Positions 8,910-19,811 are shown, counted from the first letter of the stretch. The stretch is DNA of 64,000 bases from Martelella mediterranea DSM 17316 (GCF_002043005.1 NZ_CP020330.1:4234001-4298000); one strand, 5' to 3'. Notes: generated by a model from the sequence alone, not told the origin. Program-made: numbers and translations.

Positions 8910-9794
8910 ATGACAGCGCGAGGGGACATGACGGATTTCGCGACAACCGTAAAACCATGGTCGCCCGACCGGTGGCTGACCGATATCGCGCCAAATCCGG
9001 CGCTCAGGGGTTTCCGCCGCTTCTGCGTGGAATTCCTGTTCTTCGGCCTCAAGGAGGCGCGCGCCTGCCTGTTTGCGGGCCTGTTCTTCATCGCGATCTT
9101 TGCCGTGCCGCACGCTGGTCTCGCCGGCATTCCGCGCTATGATCTCTTGCTGATCATAGCGCTCGCCATCCAGTTCGCGATGATCCGGTTCGGGCTGGAG
9201 ACGATGGACGAGTTCAAGGCGATCTGCCTTTTTCACGTCGTCGGCTTCGCGCTCGAGGCGTTCAAGACATCGGGGGCGATCCAGTCCTGGGCCTATCCGG
9301 ACTTCGCCTATACCAAGCTTCTCGGCGTGCCGCTGTTTGCCGGTTTCATGTATGCCGCGGTCGGCAGCTATATCATTCAGGCGTGGCGCATCCTCGATGT
9401 CCGCATCATCCACCATCCGCCCTACTGGATGGCGACGCTGGTGGCGCTGGCGATCTACCTCAACTTCTTCACCCACCACTATATCGGCGATTATCGCTGG
9501 TATATCGCGGCGCTCGCCATCGGCCTCTATGCCCGCGCCACGGTGATCTTCCGCCCCTATGACCGCGACCGCAAGATGCCGATGCTGCTCGCCTTCGTGC
9601 TGATCGGCTTCTTCATCTGGCTTGCCGAAAACATCTCGACCTTCTTTTCGGTCTGGCAATATCCGGACCAGCTCGGCGCCTGGTCGACCGTCCATATCGG
9701 CAAATGGAGCTCCTGGACGCTGGTCATCATCATGACCTTCACCATCGTCGCCTTTCTGAAGCATATCCGGGCGACGATCGATGTGCCGAGGTAG
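8910..9794 (+). CDS. DUF817-family integral membrane protein
   Basis: A protein of up to 294 residues with seven or eight predicted membrane helices and conserved-looking histidine and tyrosine motifs (FFTHHYIGDYRWY, WSTVHIGKWSSW, FRPYDRDRKMP). It resembles the DUF817 family, whose function is not known. Two starts are possible, 8910 and 8928; neither has an ideally spaced ribosome site. It stands 90 bases after msrQ and may be a separate transcription unit. Confidence 0.75.
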   Translation: MTARGDMTDFATTVKPWSPDRWLTDIAPNPALRGFRRFCVEFLFFGLKEARACLFAGLFFIAIFAVPHAGLAGIPRYDLLLIIALAIQFAMIRFGLETMDEFKAICLFHVVGFALEAFKTSGAIQSWAYPDFAYTKLLGVPLFAGFMYAAVGSYIIQAWRILDVRIIHHPPYWMATLVALAIYLNFFTHHYIGDYRWYIAALAIGLYARATVIFRPYDRDRKMPMLLAFVLIGFFIWLAENISTFFSVWQYPDQLGAWSTVHIGKWSSWTLVIIMTFTIVAFLKHIRATIDVPR

Positions 9795-9906
9795 AGTTGA
9801 GGGACACATAGCTCGATCCCTCCACCGCTGAACAAGATGCTATTGCGGTTTCGGAGACTGCCACCGTGAGATGAGATCGCGACATCGCGCCAGCGGCGCG
9901 GCGCTG

Positions 9907-10296
9907 TCAGGTTTCCGGAAAATCGAACCCATTCGGCAGCGAAATCCAGATGACGGTCTGCGCCGCCGGAGAATGGCGCGAGAGATGCCCCTTGCCGTGC
10001 GTATCCGTTACCAGAACGAAGTTGCCTGCCGCGACATGGCGGACCTCTCCATCGCTCGTCTCATAATCCACGGAGCCATCCAGTCTTACCGTAAGCACCG
10101 GTTCCGGGACTGTGTGCCAGGCAACCTCGCGCATGCCTGCCGGGATGTGGGTAAGGCGAACGCGAGAGGCGGGATAGCTGGCGGTAACGTCGAATGCCAC
10201 GGCATCGGGATGAACAGATCGTTTTGTCGTGGGCAATTCGATCTCGTCGAAATGGGATTCACCATCCGTGGTGGCATAAATGCGCAGGCACTTCAT
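9907..10296 (-). CDS. Small cupin-domain protein
   Basis: A 129-residue single-domain beta-barrel protein. A cupin-like core runs from about 40 to 125: VRLDGSVDYET, then HVAAGNFVLVTDTHGKGHLS and VIWISLP. Usual metal-binding histidines are only partly matched (H90 region). The ATG at 10296 has GGAGA eight bases upstream, better than the ATG 18 bases earlier. It has no operon partner and the substrate cannot be told. Confidence 0.65.
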   Translation of the reverse strand: MKCLRIYATTDGESHFDEIELPTTKRSVHPDAVAFDVTASYPASRVRLTHIPAGMREVAWHTVPEPVLTVRLDGSVDYETSDGEVRHVAAGNFVLVTDTHGKGHLSRHSPAAQTVIWISLPNGFDFPET

Positions 10297-10420
10297 CGCT
10301 ACAATCTCCGTCATCGTGAATGGACTGGAGGCAAGACGTGCATATCACGTAGATAGAGGCGAAACCACCGACCTCGTGAAGCTGCGCCGTGAGGTAACGC
10401 CCGGACAATGCAAAAGACAG

Positions 10421-10448
10421 AAAAAGCCGGGCGCTTTCGCACCCGGCT
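10421..10448 (-). terminator. Intrinsic terminator of the alpha operon
   Basis: About 30 bases past the rplQ stop on the minus strand, AGCCGGGTGC pairs with GCGCCCGGCT (one G·U pair) around a GAAA tetraloop. The stem runs straight into a T-rich tract (TTTTTCTGTCTTTTG). This ends the ribosomal/rpoA block. Confidence 0.88.
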
Positions 10449-10477
10449 CTTCAATTCACCACACTTGAAAGCGCTGC

Positions 10478-10906
10478 TTACGCGGCTTCCATTTCCGAAT
10501 CGGCTTCGGCAGCTACGCGGGCCTTGTCTTCAGCGCCCTTGGCGTCGACATCGCGGTCAACGAATTCGATGACGGCGATCGGGGCGTTGTCGCCGTGGCG
10601 GAAGCCGGCCTTCATGATGCGGGTGTAGCCGCCATTGCGGTCGACATAGCGCGATGCCAGAACGTCGAACAGCTTCTTGACGGCGTCGACGTCCTTGATC
10701 TGCGAGATCGCCTGACGGCGGGCATGCAGATCGCCGCGCTTGCCGAGCGTGATCAGCTTCTCGACGATCGGACGGATTTCCTTGGCCTTGGGCAGCGTCG
10801 TGACGATCTGCTCATGAACGATGAGCGAGACGGCCATGTTGGCAAACATCGCCTTGCGATGGCTTGCCGTTCTGTTCAGCTTGCGGCCTGCACTTTTATG
10901 GCGCAT
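10478..10906 (-). CDS. rplQ: Ribosomal protein L17
   Basis: 142-residue large-subunit protein near the exit tunnel. It begins [20 protein letters not shown], the family hallmark. The body to about residue 118 is the conserved L17 fold, and an acidic alanine-rich tail ([10 protein letters not shown]) follows, as in other Rhizobiales. It is the last gene of the alpha block, 45 bases after rpoA, and is followed by a strong terminator. Confidence 0.98.
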   Translation of the reverse strand: MRHKSAGRKLNRTASHRKAMFANMAVSLIVHEQIVTTLPKAKEIRPIVEKLITLGKRGDLHARRQAISQIKDVDAVKKLFDVLASRYVDRNGGYTRIMKAGFRHGDNAPIAVIEFVDRDVDAKGAEDKARVAAEADSEMEAA

Positions 10907-10951
10907 TGCTATTCTCCTTCACTTGCAGGCATCTACCTGCAGTATGACGTG

Positions 10952-11962
10952 TTAGTACTGATCCTCGTACCGCTTGGCGAGGTCGTCGATATTTTCCGGC
11001 GGCCAGGCCGGCACTTCCATGCCCAGATGCAGGCCCATGGAGGCCAGCACTTCCTTGATCTCGTTCAGCGACTTGCGGCCGAAATTCGGGGTCCGCAGCA
11101 TTTCCGCTTCCGTCTTCTGGATGAGATCGCCGATGTAAACGATGTTGTCGTTCTTCAGGCAGTTGGCCGAACGGACCGAAAGCTCGAGTTCGTCGACCTT
11201 CTTGAGAAGGGCCGGGTTGAAGGCGAGTTCGGTGACGTCGTCTTCCTCGGTATCCTTCTGCGGCTCTTCGAAATTGACGAAGACCGAGAGCTGATCCTGC
11301 AGGATGCGGGCGGCGAATGCGACCGAATCCTCGCCGGTGACCGAACCATCGGTTTCGATGGTCATCAGCAGCTTGTCATAGTCGAGAACCTGGCCCTCGC
11401 GGGTGTTCTCAACCTTGTAGGAGACCTTACGGATCGGCGAATAGAGGCTGTCGACCGGGATCAGGCCGATCGGCGCGTCTTCGGCGCGATTGCGCTCGGC
11501 CGGCACATAGCCCTTGCCGTTGTTGACGGTGAATTCCATGCGGATTTCAGCGCCTTCATCGAGCGTGCAGAGCACCAGATCAGGGTTCAGGATCTCGATA
11601 TCGCCAACCGTCTGAATGTCGCCGGCGGTGACAACGCCCGGGCCCTGCTTGCGCACGACCATGCGCTTGGCCTCGTCGCCTTCCATGCGGATGGCGATTT
11701 CCTTGATGTTCAGGACGATGTCGGTGACATCTTCGCGAACGCCGGGGATCGACGAGAATTCATGCAGAACGCCATCGATCTGAACCGCGGTCACGGCAGC
11801 GCCGCGCAGCGAGGACAGAAGGATGCGGCGCAGCGCATTGCCGAGCGTCAGGCCGAAGCCGCGTTCCAGCGGCTCGGCGACGAGCGTCGCCTTCTTCGGG
11901 CCGCTCGAGGTGAATTCCACCTTCGACGGCTTGATCAGTTCCTGCCAGTTTTTCTGTATCAT
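10952..11962 (-). CDS. rpoA: RNA polymerase alpha subunit
   Basis: 336 residues, the usual length. The N-terminal dimerisation domain (1–235) includes [19 protein letters not shown] near 33–52. The linker is acidic. The C-terminal domain (about 255–320) carries [13 protein letters not shown] and [17 protein letters not shown], which contact UP elements and activators. It lies between rpsK and rplQ, the standard position. Confidence 0.98.
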   Translation of the reverse strand: MIQKNWQELIKPSKVEFTSSGPKKATLVAEPLERGFGLTLGNALRRILLSSLRGAAVTAVQIDGVLHEFSSIPGVREDVTDIVLNIKEIAIRMEGDEAKRMVVRKQGPGVVTAGDIQTVGDIEILNPDLVLCTLDEGAEIRMEFTVNNGKGYVPAERNRAEDAPIGLIPVDSLYSPIRKVSYKVENTREGQVLDYDKLLMTIETDGSVTGEDSVAFAARILQDQLSVFVNFEEPQKDTEEDDVTELAFNPALLKKVDELELSVRSANCLKNDNIVYIGDLIQKTEAEMLRTPNFGRKSLNEIKEVLASMGLHLGMEVPAWPPENIDDLAKRYEDQY

Positions 11963-12060
11963 GATTTCTACCTTTCGTTCGCCGCACTATCCAATCGTGA
12001 CGGCCGACCTTCGTAGAACCGGCGCCTCTTGCGAGGCCACCGGAGCAAATTGACAGATGA

Positions 12061-12450
12061 TTAGACGCGACGCTTCTTGCGCGGGCGGCAGCCATTGTGC
12101 GGGATCGGCGTCACATCGCGGATCGAGGTGATGACGAAACCGGCAGCCTGGAGCGCGCGCAGAGCCGATTCACGACCCGAACCCGGACCGCAGACTTCGA
12201 CTTCCAGCGACTTCATGCCGTGTTCCTGAGCCTTCTTGGCGCAGTCTTCGGCGGCGATCTGGGCAGCGAACGGCGTCGACTTGCGCGAGCCCTTGAAGCC
12301 CTTGGCGCCAGCGGACGACCAGGCAATCGCGTTGCCCTGAGCGTCGGTGATGGTGATCATCGTGTTGTTGAACGAGGAGTTCACGTGGGCAACGCCCGAC
12401 GAAATATTCTTACGTTCGCGACGGCGAACGCGGGTGGCTTCCTTGGCCAT
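12061..12450 (-). CDS. rpsK: Ribosomal protein S11
   Basis: 129 residues; small-subunit platform protein. The typical core [15 protein letters not shown] and the C-terminal [16 protein letters not shown] are both intact. The gene follows rpsM after an unusually long 206-base spacer that contains a hairpin, and precedes rpoA by 98 bases. Confidence 0.98.
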   Translation of the reverse strand: MAKEATRVRRRERKNISSGVAHVNSSFNNTMITITDAQGNAIAWSSAGAKGFKGSRKSTPFAAQIAAEDCAKKAQEHGMKSLEVEVCGPGSGRESALRALQAAGFVITSIRDVTPIPHNGCRPRKKRRV

Positions 12451-12606
12451 GGTATTCCTTTCGTTGATCTCGACACCGCCGTAACGCCAGCGGCTCCACC
12501 GGGAAAGTTTCGCCTTGGACGAAAACCCTCCTGATCCGTTTCATCGCGGCGGCATTCCCGCCTCACCGCAAACCGGCCCCTTGAAGGCCCAGTCATCTAC
12601 GCAGAA

Positions 12607-12628
12607 AGCCGGCGCAAACCCGCCGGCT
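12607..12628 (-). terminator. Hairpin between rpsM and rpsK
   Basis: AGCCGGCG arms pair perfectly around a 6-base loop, and on the minus strand the stem is followed by TTTCTGCG. It lies 29 bases after the rpsM stop. It may be a partial terminator or an mRNA-stability hairpin, because rpsK and rpoA continue in the same direction. Confidence 0.55.
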
Positions 12629-12656
12629 CTTTCCGGAACAAAATGTCCCGTAAAAC

Positions 12657-13025
12657 TTACTTCTTCTTGCCTGCAATCGCCTTTGCCGGGCCCTTGCGGG
12701 TGCGGGCATTGGTGTGCGTGCGCTGGCCGCGAACCGGCAGGCCGCGACGATGACGCAGACCGCGGTAGCAGCCGAGGTCCATCAGGCGCTTGATGTTCAT
12801 GGAATTCTCGCGACGCAGGTCGCCTTCAACCATGTAATCGCGGTCGATCGCTTCGCGGATCTGAAGGACTTCGGCGTCCGTCAGCTCATGCACGCGGCGC
12901 TCGGCCGGGATGGAAGCCTTTTCGCAGATTTCCTGCGCGAATTTCGGTCCGATCCCGTGAATATACTGCAGCGCGATAACAACGCGCTTGGCAGTCGGGA
13001 TGTTGACGCCAGCAATACGAGCCAC
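12657..13025 (-). CDS. rpsM: Ribosomal protein S13
   Basis: 122 residues beginning [15 protein letters not shown]. The start is GTG at 13025, chosen because AAGGAG lies seven bases upstream and the product then matches the family start; the longer ATG frame adds six non-conserved residues. The C-terminal tail is basic ([19 protein letters not shown]) and contacts tRNA. It is the first gene after adk, separated by 266 bases. Confidence 0.97.
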   Translation of the reverse strand: MARIAGVNIPTAKRVVIALQYIHGIGPKFAQEICEKASIPAERRVHELTDAEVLQIREAIDRDYMVEGDLRRENSMNIKRLMDLGCYRGLRHRRGLPVRGQRTHTNARTRKGPAKAIAGKKK

Positions 13026-13254
13026 GCCGATTCTCCTTAGCATTTTCTGTTGGCAGCTTGATGTCGCAAGAAACTGCCGGTTTCTTTGGCGGATAACCCG
13101 CCTGTCATTGCTCGGCCGCGACCGATATTCGTAACAAGACGCGTCCTGAAAGAATCTAAAAGGACCGTTAACCGTCTTGCCCCATGTCGCGAGTTGGAGC
13201 GCTCATAGCGGAAACAGCGCCGTATTGCAACCGATTCCTCAAATTTTATGACGT

Positions 13255-13279
13255 CAGGCCGCCGTCTGGCGGCGGCCTG
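13255..13279 (-). terminator. GC-rich hairpin after adk
   Basis: CAGGCCGCC pairs with GGCGGCCTG around a 7-base loop, 13 bases past the adk stop. The following minus-strand bases (ACGTCATAAAATTT) are only moderately T-rich. It suggests that the secY–adk unit ends here and that rpsM–rplQ has its own promoter in 13026–13254. Confidence 0.6.
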
Positions 13280-13291
13280 CGTACAATCGCG

Positions 13292-13882
13292 TCAGGCCGA
13301 AGCGTCGGCCAGAATTTTCTCCACTTCGGCGGTCACGGCATCCATGTCCGCCATGCCGTCAACCGTGCGCAGTTTGCCCTTGGCATAATAATAGCCGATC
13401 AGCGGCGCCGTGCTCTTGTAATAGGCGCGAAGCCGGTCGGCATAGACCTCCGCGTTGTCATCCTTGCGGACCGGCTCACCGCTGGCCTTGGCCTCTTCCG
13501 CGCGTCGGAGAATGCGACCGACCATCGCCGAATCATCGACGGCGAGTTCGATGGCAACGTCGAGGGACAGCCCTTTCTCGCTCAGCATGGCGTCGACTGC
13601 GTCGGCCTGCACCAAAGTGCGGGGATAGCCGTCGAGAATGAACCCGCCAGCGCAGTCCGGCTGCTCGATCCGATCGGACACGATCGCGTTGACCACATCA
13701 TCAGGCACGAGTTCGCCGGCATCCATAAGCGCCTTCGCCCTCTTGCCGACCTCGGTCCCGGCAGCCACGGCCGCACGCAGCATATCGCCCGTGGAAAGCT
13801 GCGGAATGCCATGCCTAGCAACGATGCGCTGCGCCTGCGTCCCCTTGCCGGCGCCCGGCGGTCCCAGAAGTATAAGTCTCAT
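13292..13882 (-). CDS. adk: Adenylate kinase
   Basis: 196 residues; converts ATP + AMP to two ADP. The P-loop [10 protein letters not shown] is at 7–16 and DGYPRT near 84–89. The central lid is short, as in the short-form kinases of alphaproteobacteria, and lacks zinc cysteines. The ATG overlaps the secY stop as ATGA, so the two are coupled. Confidence 0.97.
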   Translation of the reverse strand: MRLILLGPPGAGKGTQAQRIVARHGIPQLSTGDMLRAAVAAGTEVGKRAKALMDAGELVPDDVVNAIVSDRIEQPDCAGGFILDGYPRTLVQADAVDAMLSEKGLSLDVAIELAVDDSAMVGRILRRAEEAKASGEPVRKDDNAEVYADRLRAYYKSTAPLIGYYYAKGKLRTVDGMADMDAVTAEVEKILADASA

Positions 13883-15216
13883 CGTCCCCTCTTTCCTCCC
13901 CGCAATTTCGATTTCTTGATCAGCCCCTCATACTGCTGGGCAATCAGATGTCCCTGGATCTGCGATACGGTATCCAAGGTCACGCTGACGATAATGAGCA
14001 GCGAGGTACCGCCAAGCGCCAGAGACACGCCGGTGCGGGCCACGAGAATCTCCGGCAGAATGCAGACGAAGACCAGATAGATCGCGCCAACAACGGTAAT
14101 GCGAGTCAGAACATAGTCTATGTATTCGGCGGTGCGCTCGCCCGGACGGATGCCCGGAATGAAGCCGCCGTGCCGCTTCAAATTATCCGCCGTTTCCTTC
14201 GGGTTGAAGACGATGGCGGTGTAGAAGAAGGCGAAGAACGCGATCAGCAGACCGTAGACGATCATGTAGAGCGCCTGACCATGGCCGAGCGATGCGATGA
14301 TGGCGGTCGCCCAGCTCGGCAGTTCCGAAGATGTGAAACCAGCAAGCGTCGCCGGCAGCAACAGCAGCGAGGACGCGAAAATCGCCGGGATAACGCCCGA
14401 GGTGTTGAGCTTCAGCGGCAGGTGCGAGGTATCGCCCTGGAACATGCGGTTGCCGACCTGGCGCTTCGGATACTGGATCAGCAGCCGACGCTGGGCGCGT
14501 TCCACGAACACGATCAGCGCGAACACAGCGATCACGACGACGAGAATCAGGATCGTGACGAAAGCCGAGATCGAACCGACGCTCGAAAGTTCCAGCATGT
14601 TGCCGACGGCGGCCGGAAGGCCCGCGACGATGCCGGAGAAGATGATCAGCGAGATGCCGTTGCCGATGCCGCGCGAGGTGATCTGCTCACCAAGCCACAT
14701 CAGGAACATGGTGCCGCCAACAAGCGTGACGACGGTGGAGAGAATGAAGAACCAGCCGGGATCGGTGACCAGATTGGCGCCGGACTGCAGGCCGATCGCA
14801 ATGCCGTAGGCCTGCGCCGTCGCCAGCACCACCGTGCCGTAGCGGGTATACTGGTTGATGATCTTGCGGCCCTGCTCGCCTTCCTTCTTCAGCGCTTCCA
14901 GCGACGGCACGACGGCGGTCAGGAGCTGCACGATGATCGAGGCCGAGATATAGGGCATGATGCCAAGCGCGAAGATCGCCATGCGCTGCACCGCGCCGCC
15001 CGAGAACATGTTGAACATGCCGAGGATGCCCTCGGACTGGCCCTGGAAGGCCTGGGCATAGGCATCGAGATTGATACCGGGAAGCGGGATATGCGTACCC
15101 AGCCGGTACACGAGAAGCGCCAGAAGGGTGAACCAGATCCGCTTCTTCAGATCCGTCGCCTTGGCAAAGGTCGAGAAGTTCAGATTGGATGCGAGTTGTT
15201 CCGCTGCAGAAGCCAT
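13879..15216 (-). CDS. secY: Preprotein translocase channel subunit SecY
   Basis: 445 residues with ten membrane helices; forms the Sec channel with SecE (also in this window). Family features are the N-terminal [12 protein letters not shown], the plug helix region near [12 protein letters not shown], the cytoplasmic [12 protein letters not shown] loop and [12 protein letters not shown]. The ATG at 15216 (MASAAEQL) is chosen on family start. It is separated from rplO by 221 bases containing an intrinsic terminator, so it may be transcribed apart from the spc genes. Confidence 0.97.
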   Translation of the reverse strand: MASAAEQLASNLNFSTFAKATDLKKRIWFTLLALLVYRLGTHIPLPGINLDAYAQAFQGQSEGILGMFNMFSGGAVQRMAIFALGIMPYISASIIVQLLTAVVPSLEALKKEGEQGRKIINQYTRYGTVVLATAQAYGIAIGLQSGANLVTDPGWFFILSTVVTLVGGTMFLMWLGEQITSRGIGNGISLIIFSGIVAGLPAAVGNMLELSSVGSISAFVTILILVVVIAVFALIVFVERAQRRLLIQYPKRQVGNRMFQGDTSHLPLKLNTSGVIPAIFASSLLLLPATLAGFTSSELPSWATAIIASLGHGQALYMIVYGLLIAFFAFFYTAIVFNPKETADNLKRHGGFIPGIRPGERTAEYIDYVLTRITVVGAIYLVFVCILPEILVARTGVSLALGGTSLLIIVSVTLDTVSQIQGHLIAQQYEGLIKKSKLRGGKRGR

Positions 15217-15382
15217 GCGTATCTCCGCGTCGCCGCACGGCCGCAGAAGAGCGCCCGGTGCGAAAAATTGCCCGATTCGTAACAGGCGACATCGCTCCAT
15301 TTCGAACGTGGGCCGTCTTCACGATAAACCACCCGCTTGGCTTTTTTTGGGGGCCAGCCGGTGGTCGAGGCACATATGGAAG

Positions 15383-15414
15383 AAAAAACGCCCGGTGTGA
15401 AGCACTCCGGGCGT
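15383..15414 (-). terminator. Intrinsic terminator between rplO and secY
   Basis: On the minus strand, 24 bases past the rplO stop, ACGCCCGG pairs with CCGGGCGT; a further GTG/CAC pairing extends the stem after one mismatch. The stem ends directly in six Ts then CTTCC. This is the best-formed terminator in the ribosomal cluster and lies inside what is usually a continuous operon. Confidence 0.85.
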
Positions 15415-15437
15415 AGATTTTTCAAATAGAAGCCGAA

Positions 15438-15914
15438 TTATTCGGCGTTTTTGGCGCCGGAGGCAACGGTGATCGAGCCGCCGGCCTTTTCGATCTTCTC
15501 GATCGCGGCCTTGGAAGCGCCTGCGACTTCGAGCGTCAGCTTGGCCTTCAGTTCGCCGTCGGACAGCACGCGAACGCCGTCCTTGACGCGGCGAATCACG
15601 CCGGCTTCCTTGAGGGTTTCGGCGGTGACCGTCTTCTTGGCGTCGAGCTTCTTGGCGTCAACGGCGGCCTGGAGGCGGCCGAGCGACACTTCAGCGAAGT
15701 CCTTCGAAAAGATGTTGACGAAGCCGCGCTTCGGCAGACGACGATAGATCGGCATCTGGCCGCCTTCGAAGCCGTTGATGGCAACGCCCGAACGGGACTT
15801 CTGGCCCTTGACGCCGCGACCGCCGGTCTTGCCGGAGCCCGAACCGATGCCGCGGCCGAGACGCTTCTTGGAATGCGTCGCGCCTTCGCGATCCTTGATT
15901 TCGTTCAGTTTCAT
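15438..15914 (-). CDS. rplO: Ribosomal protein L15
   Basis: 158 residues. The glycine/basic N-terminal half ([20 protein letters not shown]) and [17 protein letters not shown] are the L15 hallmarks. The start at 15914 (MKLNEIKD) has GGGAG upstream. It is 14 bases after rpmD and is the last gene before the terminator at 15383–15414. Confidence 0.97.
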   Translation of the reverse strand: MKLNEIKDREGATHSKKRLGRGIGSGSGKTGGRGVKGQKSRSGVAINGFEGGQMPIYRRLPKRGFVNIFSKDFAEVSLGRLQAAVDAKKLDAKKTVTAETLKEAGVIRRVKDGVRVLSDGELKAKLTLEVAGASKAAIEKIEKAGGSITVASGAKNAE

Positions 15915-15928
15915 GATGGTCTCCCGTC

Positions 15929-16129
15929 TCACTTCTCGTCGACGACGCGGACGAGATGGGGAATGCTGTTGATCATGCCGCGAACGGAAGGCGTATCTTC
16001 CAGGGTGCGCACACGATGCATCTTGTTGAGGCCGAGGCCGATCAGCGTCTGGCGCTGTACGGCGGGACGGCGGATCGGGCTGCCGATCTGCTCAACGGTG
16101 ACAGTCTTCTTGGTGCTAGCTTTGGCCAT
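15929..16129 (-). CDS. rpmD: Ribosomal protein L30
   Basis: 66 residues. Contains the L30 signature [19 protein letters not shown] and [17 protein letters not shown]. Slightly longer N-terminus than E. coli, usual in this order. Lies between rpsE (11 bases) and rplO. Confidence 0.97.
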   Translation of the reverse strand: MAKASTKKTVTVEQIGSPIRRPAVQRQTLIGLGLNKMHRVRTLEDTPSVRGMINSIPHLVRVVDEK

Positions 16130-16140
16130 GGTTGCCTCCC

Positions 16141-16710
16141 TTACTCGTCGACAACAGCGCCAGCGGCCTGGCGGCGAGCCTGCAGCGTGGCGTATTTCAG
16201 GCCGCGCTGGGCTGCGATGTCCTTCGGATGCATCTGGCTCTTCAGGGCATCAAAGGTGGCGCGAACCATGTTGTAGGGATTGGACGAGCCGGTCGACTTG
16301 GCGACGACGTCGGCAACACCCAGGGTTTCGAAAACGGCGCGCATCGGACCACCGGCGATGATGCCGGTACCGGCCTTGGCGGTGCGCAGCAGAACCTTGC
16401 CGGCGCCGTGACGGCCCTTGATGTCGTGATGCAGCGTACGGCCGTCGCGCAGCGGCACGAAAATCATCTCGCGCTTGGCGGCTTCCGTCGCCTTGCGGAT
16501 GGCTTCCGGCACTTCGCGGGCCTTGCCGTGGCCGAAGCCGACGCGGCCCTTGCCGTCGCCGACGACGACGAGCGCTGCAAAGCCCATGCGGCGACCGCCC
16601 TTGACGGTCTTGGCAACGCGATTGATGGCAACGAGCTTGTCAACGAATTCGCTGTCGCGCTCATCCCGGTTGTGGCGATCGTCGCGCGATCCCCTTCTGT
16701 CCTGTGCCAT
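16141..16710 (-). CDS. rpsE: Ribosomal protein S5
   Basis: 189 residues. An N-terminal charged extension (about 1–22, rich in Arg/Asp) precedes the double-stranded RNA-binding-like domain ([18 protein letters not shown]) and the C-terminal domain with [20 protein letters not shown]. Acts in decoding accuracy. It follows rplR by a 158-base spacer and precedes rpmD. Confidence 0.97.
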   Translation of the reverse strand: MAQDRRGSRDDRHNRDERDSEFVDKLVAINRVAKTVKGGRRMGFAALVVVGDGKGRVGFGHGKAREVPEAIRKATEAAKREMIFVPLRDGRTLHHDIKGRHGAGKVLLRTAKAGTGIIAGGPMRAVFETLGVADVVAKSTGSSNPYNMVRATFDALKSQMHPKDIAAQRGLKYATLQARRQAAGAVVDE

Positions 16711-16868
16711 TGTCCTGTTCCTTTTTCTTTTCCGGGTGCAATCGGCATATGGAAAGGCCGCTAGCCTCTAGCGTGGCGGCCGGCGAACGGTCGGGCGACT
16801 TGGCTCTTCAAGAGCAGTATCGGCCCGCCGGGTGCGAGACGCGCTGAGACGCGCGCCTCATAACTTCA

Positions 16869-17231
16869 TCAGAAGCTCAGGCCGCCTTCGCGGGCGCCGT
16901 CGGCCAGAGCCTTGACGCGACCGTGAAAGATGAAGGCGCCGCGATCGAACACGACTTCCTTGACGCCGGCCTTGGTGGCGCGCTCGGCGACGAGCTTGCC
17001 AACGGCTTCGGCAGCCGCGCGGTCAGCGCCCGTCTTGAGATCGCCACGCAGCGAAGCGTCGAGCGTCGATGCGGCGGCCAGCGTACGGCCGGCGGCGTCA
17101 TCGATGATCTGGGCATAGATGTTCTTCGAAGAACGATGGACCGACAGACGCGGACGGCCGTTTGCGACCTTCTTGACCTGGCGGCGCACGCGGCTGGCGC
17201 GGCGTGCAATGGTTTCTTTCCTGCTAGCCAT
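16869..17231 (-). CDS. rplR: Ribosomal protein L18
   Basis: 120 residues, with the basic N-terminus ([19 protein letters not shown]) and the 5S rRNA-binding body [20 protein letters not shown], ending [19 protein letters not shown]. Twelve bases after rplF in the spc order. Confidence 0.97.
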   Translation of the reverse strand: MASRKETIARRASRVRRQVKKVANGRPRLSVHRSSKNIYAQIIDDAAGRTLAAASTLDASLRGDLKTGADRAAAEAVGKLVAERATKAGVKEVVFDRGAFIFHGRVKALADGAREGGLSF

Positions 17232-17243
17232 AACGCGTGATCC

Positions 17244-17777
17244 TTACTTCTTCTTGCCTTCCTTGCGGACGATGCGCTCTTCCGCGTATTTCACGCCCTT
17301 GCCCTTGTAGGGCTCGGGACCGCGATATTCGCGAATGTTCGCAGCGACCTGGCCGACGACTTGCTTGTCGATGCCGGTGACGGTGATTTCCGTCGGCTTC
17401 GGGCAAGCGAGCGTGATGCCTTCCGGCGGCTGATACACAACTTCGTGGGAGAAGCCGAGCGAGAGCTGCAGGTTCTTGCCCTGCATCGCCGCGCGGTAAC
17501 CAACGCCGTTGATCTCGAGCTTGCGCTCGTAACCGTCGGTGACGCCCTTCATGATGTTTTCAACCATGGTCCGGGACATGCCCCACTTGGAGCGGGCTTC
17601 CTTGGACTGGTTGATCGGGGAAACGACGATCGCGCCGTCTTCCATTGCAACGCTGACTTCGTCATTGGCGACGAAGAACAGTTCGCCCTTCGGGCCCTTG
17701 GCTGTGATCTTCTGGCCGTCCACCGACGCAGTCACACCCTTGGGAACCTGAACGGGCTTTTTACCGATACGAGACAT
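17244..17777 (-). CDS. rplF: Ribosomal protein L6
   Basis: 177 residues beginning [15 protein letters not shown]. Two related L6 domains; the second ends with the conserved [20 protein letters not shown]. Placed between rpsH and rplR as expected. Confidence 0.98.
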   Translation of the reverse strand: MSRIGKKPVQVPKGVTASVDGQKITAKGPKGELFFVANDEVSVAMEDGAIVVSPINQSKEARSKWGMSRTMVENIMKGVTDGYERKLEINGVGYRAAMQGKNLQLSLGFSHEVVYQPPEGITLACPKPTEITVTGIDKQVVGQVAANIREYRGPEPYKGKGVKYAEERIVRKEGKKK

Positions 17778-17818
17778 TTGTTTTACCTGTCTGTTTCGCT
17801 AGGAGGATCTGCGCGATC

Positions 17819-18217
17819 TTAGAAGATCGAGCAGAGAACCTCGCCACCAACATTCTGTTCGCGCGCCTGATGATCAGCCATCACACCCTTGGGGGTGGAG
17901 AGGATCGTGATACCCAGACCGTTTGCGACCTGCGGAATGGACTTGACCGAGACATAGACCCGGCGGCCCGGCTTGGAAACGCGGGCGATCTCGCGGATCA
18001 CGGACGCGTTTTCATAATACTTCAGCTCGATTTCGATCTCGGACTTGCCGTTGTCGAAGTCGGTCTGGGTGTAACCGCGGATGTAGCCTTCAGCCTGCAG
18101 AACGTCGAGAACGCGGGCGCGCAGCTTGGAAGCCGGCGTGGTCACGGACGTCTTGCGGCGCGAGGCGCCGTTGCGGATACGGGTGAGCATATCGCCCAGG
18201 GGATCGGACATTGCCAT
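17819..18217 (-). CDS. rpsH: Ribosomal protein S8
   Basis: 132 residues. N-terminal [18 protein letters not shown] and C-terminal [19 protein letters not shown] are typical. In E. coli S8 is the repressor of the spc operon by binding its rplE leader; whether that applies here cannot be seen. An internal ATG two codons in is an alternative start. Confidence 0.97.
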   Translation of the reverse strand: MAMSDPLGDMLTRIRNGASRRKTSVTTPASKLRARVLDVLQAEGYIRGYTQTDFDNGKSEIEIELKYYENASVIREIARVSKPGRRVYVSVKSIPQVANGLGITILSTPKGVMADHQAREQNVGGEVLCSIF

Positions 18218-18228
18218 GAGGCGCCTCC

Positions 18229-18534
18229 TTACCAGCTCGACTTGACAATACCGGGCACTTTGCCGGTGTTGCCAAGGTCACGAAGTGCGATACGGGACAT
18301 GCCCAGCTTGCGGTAATACGCACGCGGGCGGCCTGACACTTGGCAACGGTTGCGGATGCGCGTCTTGGAGCCGTCGCGCGGCATATCGGCAAGCTTCAGG
18401 GTCGCGCGGAAGCGCTCCTCGATCGGAAGCTTCTGGTCCTTGATGATCGCCTTCAGCGCGGCACGCTTTTCAGCATCCCGGGCAACCGTCTCGCGGCGGC
18501 GCTTGTTCTTTTCGACTGCGCTTGTCTTCGCCAT
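18229..18534 (-). CDS. rpsN: Ribosomal protein S14, zinc-free form
   Basis: 101 residues, the long C-minus type with no CXXC zinc motifs. The C-terminal [20 protein letters not shown] is the family signature. Eleven bases before rpsH and 33 after rplE. Confidence 0.97.
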   Translation of the reverse strand: MAKTSAVEKNKRRRETVARDAEKRAALKAIIKDQKLPIEERFRATLKLADMPRDGSKTRIRNRCQVSGRPRAYYRKLGMSRIALRDLGNTGKVPGIVKSSW

Positions 18535-18567
18535 GTCGTTGTTCCTTTTCTACGCTCGTCGTTACGG

Positions 18568-19125
18568 TTACTTGCGGAACGGGAAGTTGAACGCCGTCAA
18601 AAGCGCCCGTGCTTCATCGTCCTTGGTAGCCGTCGTGCAAACGATAATATCCATGCCCCACATCTGATCGACCTTGTCGTATTCGATCTCAGGAAACACG
18701 ATGTGCTCCTTGACGCCCATGGCGAAGTTGCCACGCCCGTCAAAGCTCTTCGGATTGAGGCCCCGGAAGTCGCGAACGCGCGGAAGCGCGATGTTGATGA
18801 GGCGATCAACGAATTCATACATGCGGTTGCCGCGCAGCGTCACCTTGGCGCCGATCGGCATGCCTTCGCGGACCTTGAAGCCGGCGATGGAGTTGCGAGC
18901 GTGGGTGACGATCGCCTTCTGACCGGCAATCGCGGCCAGATCCGCGGCAGCGTTGGCGGGCTTCTTGCTGTCGCCAACCGCTTCGCCGACGCCCATGTTG
19001 ATCACGACCTTGTCCAGGCGCGGGATCATCATGCCGTTGGCGTAGGAGAACTGCTCCTGCATCTGCGGGCGGATCTTTTCGAGGTAGACCGTCTTCAGAC
19101 GCGGCTCATACTTTGCTTCAGCCAT
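18568..19125 (-). CDS. rplE: Ribosomal protein L5
   Basis: 185 residues; 5S rRNA-binding protein at the inter-subunit bridge. Contains [16 protein letters not shown] and [20 protein letters not shown]. Its start overlaps the rplX stop by 8 bases, so translation is likely coupled. Confidence 0.98.
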   Translation of the reverse strand: MAEAKYEPRLKTVYLEKIRPQMQEQFSYANGMMIPRLDKVVINMGVGEAVGDSKKPANAAADLAAIAGQKAIVTHARNSIAGFKVREGMPIGAKVTLRGNRMYEFVDRLINIALPRVRDFRGLNPKSFDGRGNFAMGVKEHIVFPEIEYDKVDQMWGMDIIVCTTATKDDEARALLTAFNFPFRK

Positions 19126-19429
19126 CGATCACTTCTCCCGAACGCTTTGCATAGCGGACCTTCTTGTCACCCTCGACCTTGAAACCGACGCGGGTCGGCT
19201 TGCCGTCCTTGGGATCGGCAACAGCGAGGTTCGACAGATGGATCGGCGCTTCCTTGGCGATGATGCCGGCTTCGGTGGTCTGCGTCTGGCGCTGGTGGCG
19301 ACGCACGACATTGATGCCGGAAACGACGGCGCGGTCATCCTTCGGGGAAACCGCGACCACTTCACCGGTGCGACCCTTGTCCTTGCCGGCGATGACGACG
19401 ACCTTGTCGCCCTTCTTGATTCTCTGCAT
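19118..19429 (-). CDS. rplX: Ribosomal protein L24
   Basis: 103 residues with the KOW motif in [20 protein letters not shown] (about 5–24), which nucleates 50S assembly. Overlaps rplE and follows rplN by 13 bases. Confidence 0.98.
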   Translation of the reverse strand: MQRIKKGDKVVVIAGKDKGRTGEVVAVSPKDDRAVVSGINVVRRHQRQTQTTEAGIIAKEAPIHLSNLAVADPKDGKPTRVGFKVEGDKKVRYAKRSGEVIDG

Positions 19430-19442
19430 TTTCCGCGCTCCC

Positions 19443-19811
19443 TTACAGAACTTCAGGAGCCAGGGAAATGATCTTCATATGGCTCTTGGCGCGCAGCTCG
19501 CGCGGCACTGGCCCGAAGATACGCGTACCAATCGGCTCTTTGTTGTTGTTGATCAAAACGGCGGCATTGCCGTCGAAACGGATGACCGAGCCGTCAGCGC
19601 GGCGGATGTCCTTCGCCGTGCGCACGACGACGGCCTTCATCACATCGCCCTTCTTGACGCGTCCACGCGGAACAGCCTCTTTCACGGACACGACGATGAT
19701 ATCGCCGACCGAGGCATATTTACGCTTGGAGCCGCCCAGAACCTTGATGCACATGACACGACGCGCGCCGGAATTATCCGCCACGTCGAGGTTTGTTTGC
19801 ATCTGAATCAT
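19443..19811 (-). CDS. rplN: Ribosomal protein L14
   Basis: 122 residues starting [18 protein letters not shown]. The upstream in-frame extension is rejected because family members begin at this methionine. Conserved [15 protein letters not shown] and [14 protein letters not shown] are intact. It is separated from rpsQ by an unusually long spacer. Confidence 0.98.
   Translation of the reverse strand: MIQMQTNLDVADNSGARRVMCIKVLGGSKRKYASVGDIIVVSVKEAVPRGRVKKGDVMKAVVVRTAKDIRRADGSVIRFDGNAAVLINNNKEPIGTRIFGPVPRELRAKSHMKIISLAPEVL

Noticed and set aside
8124..9809. A 561-codon minus-strand frame
   Set aside because: Lies opposite msrQ and the DUF817 gene, whose membrane-protein codons and ribosome sites are convincing.
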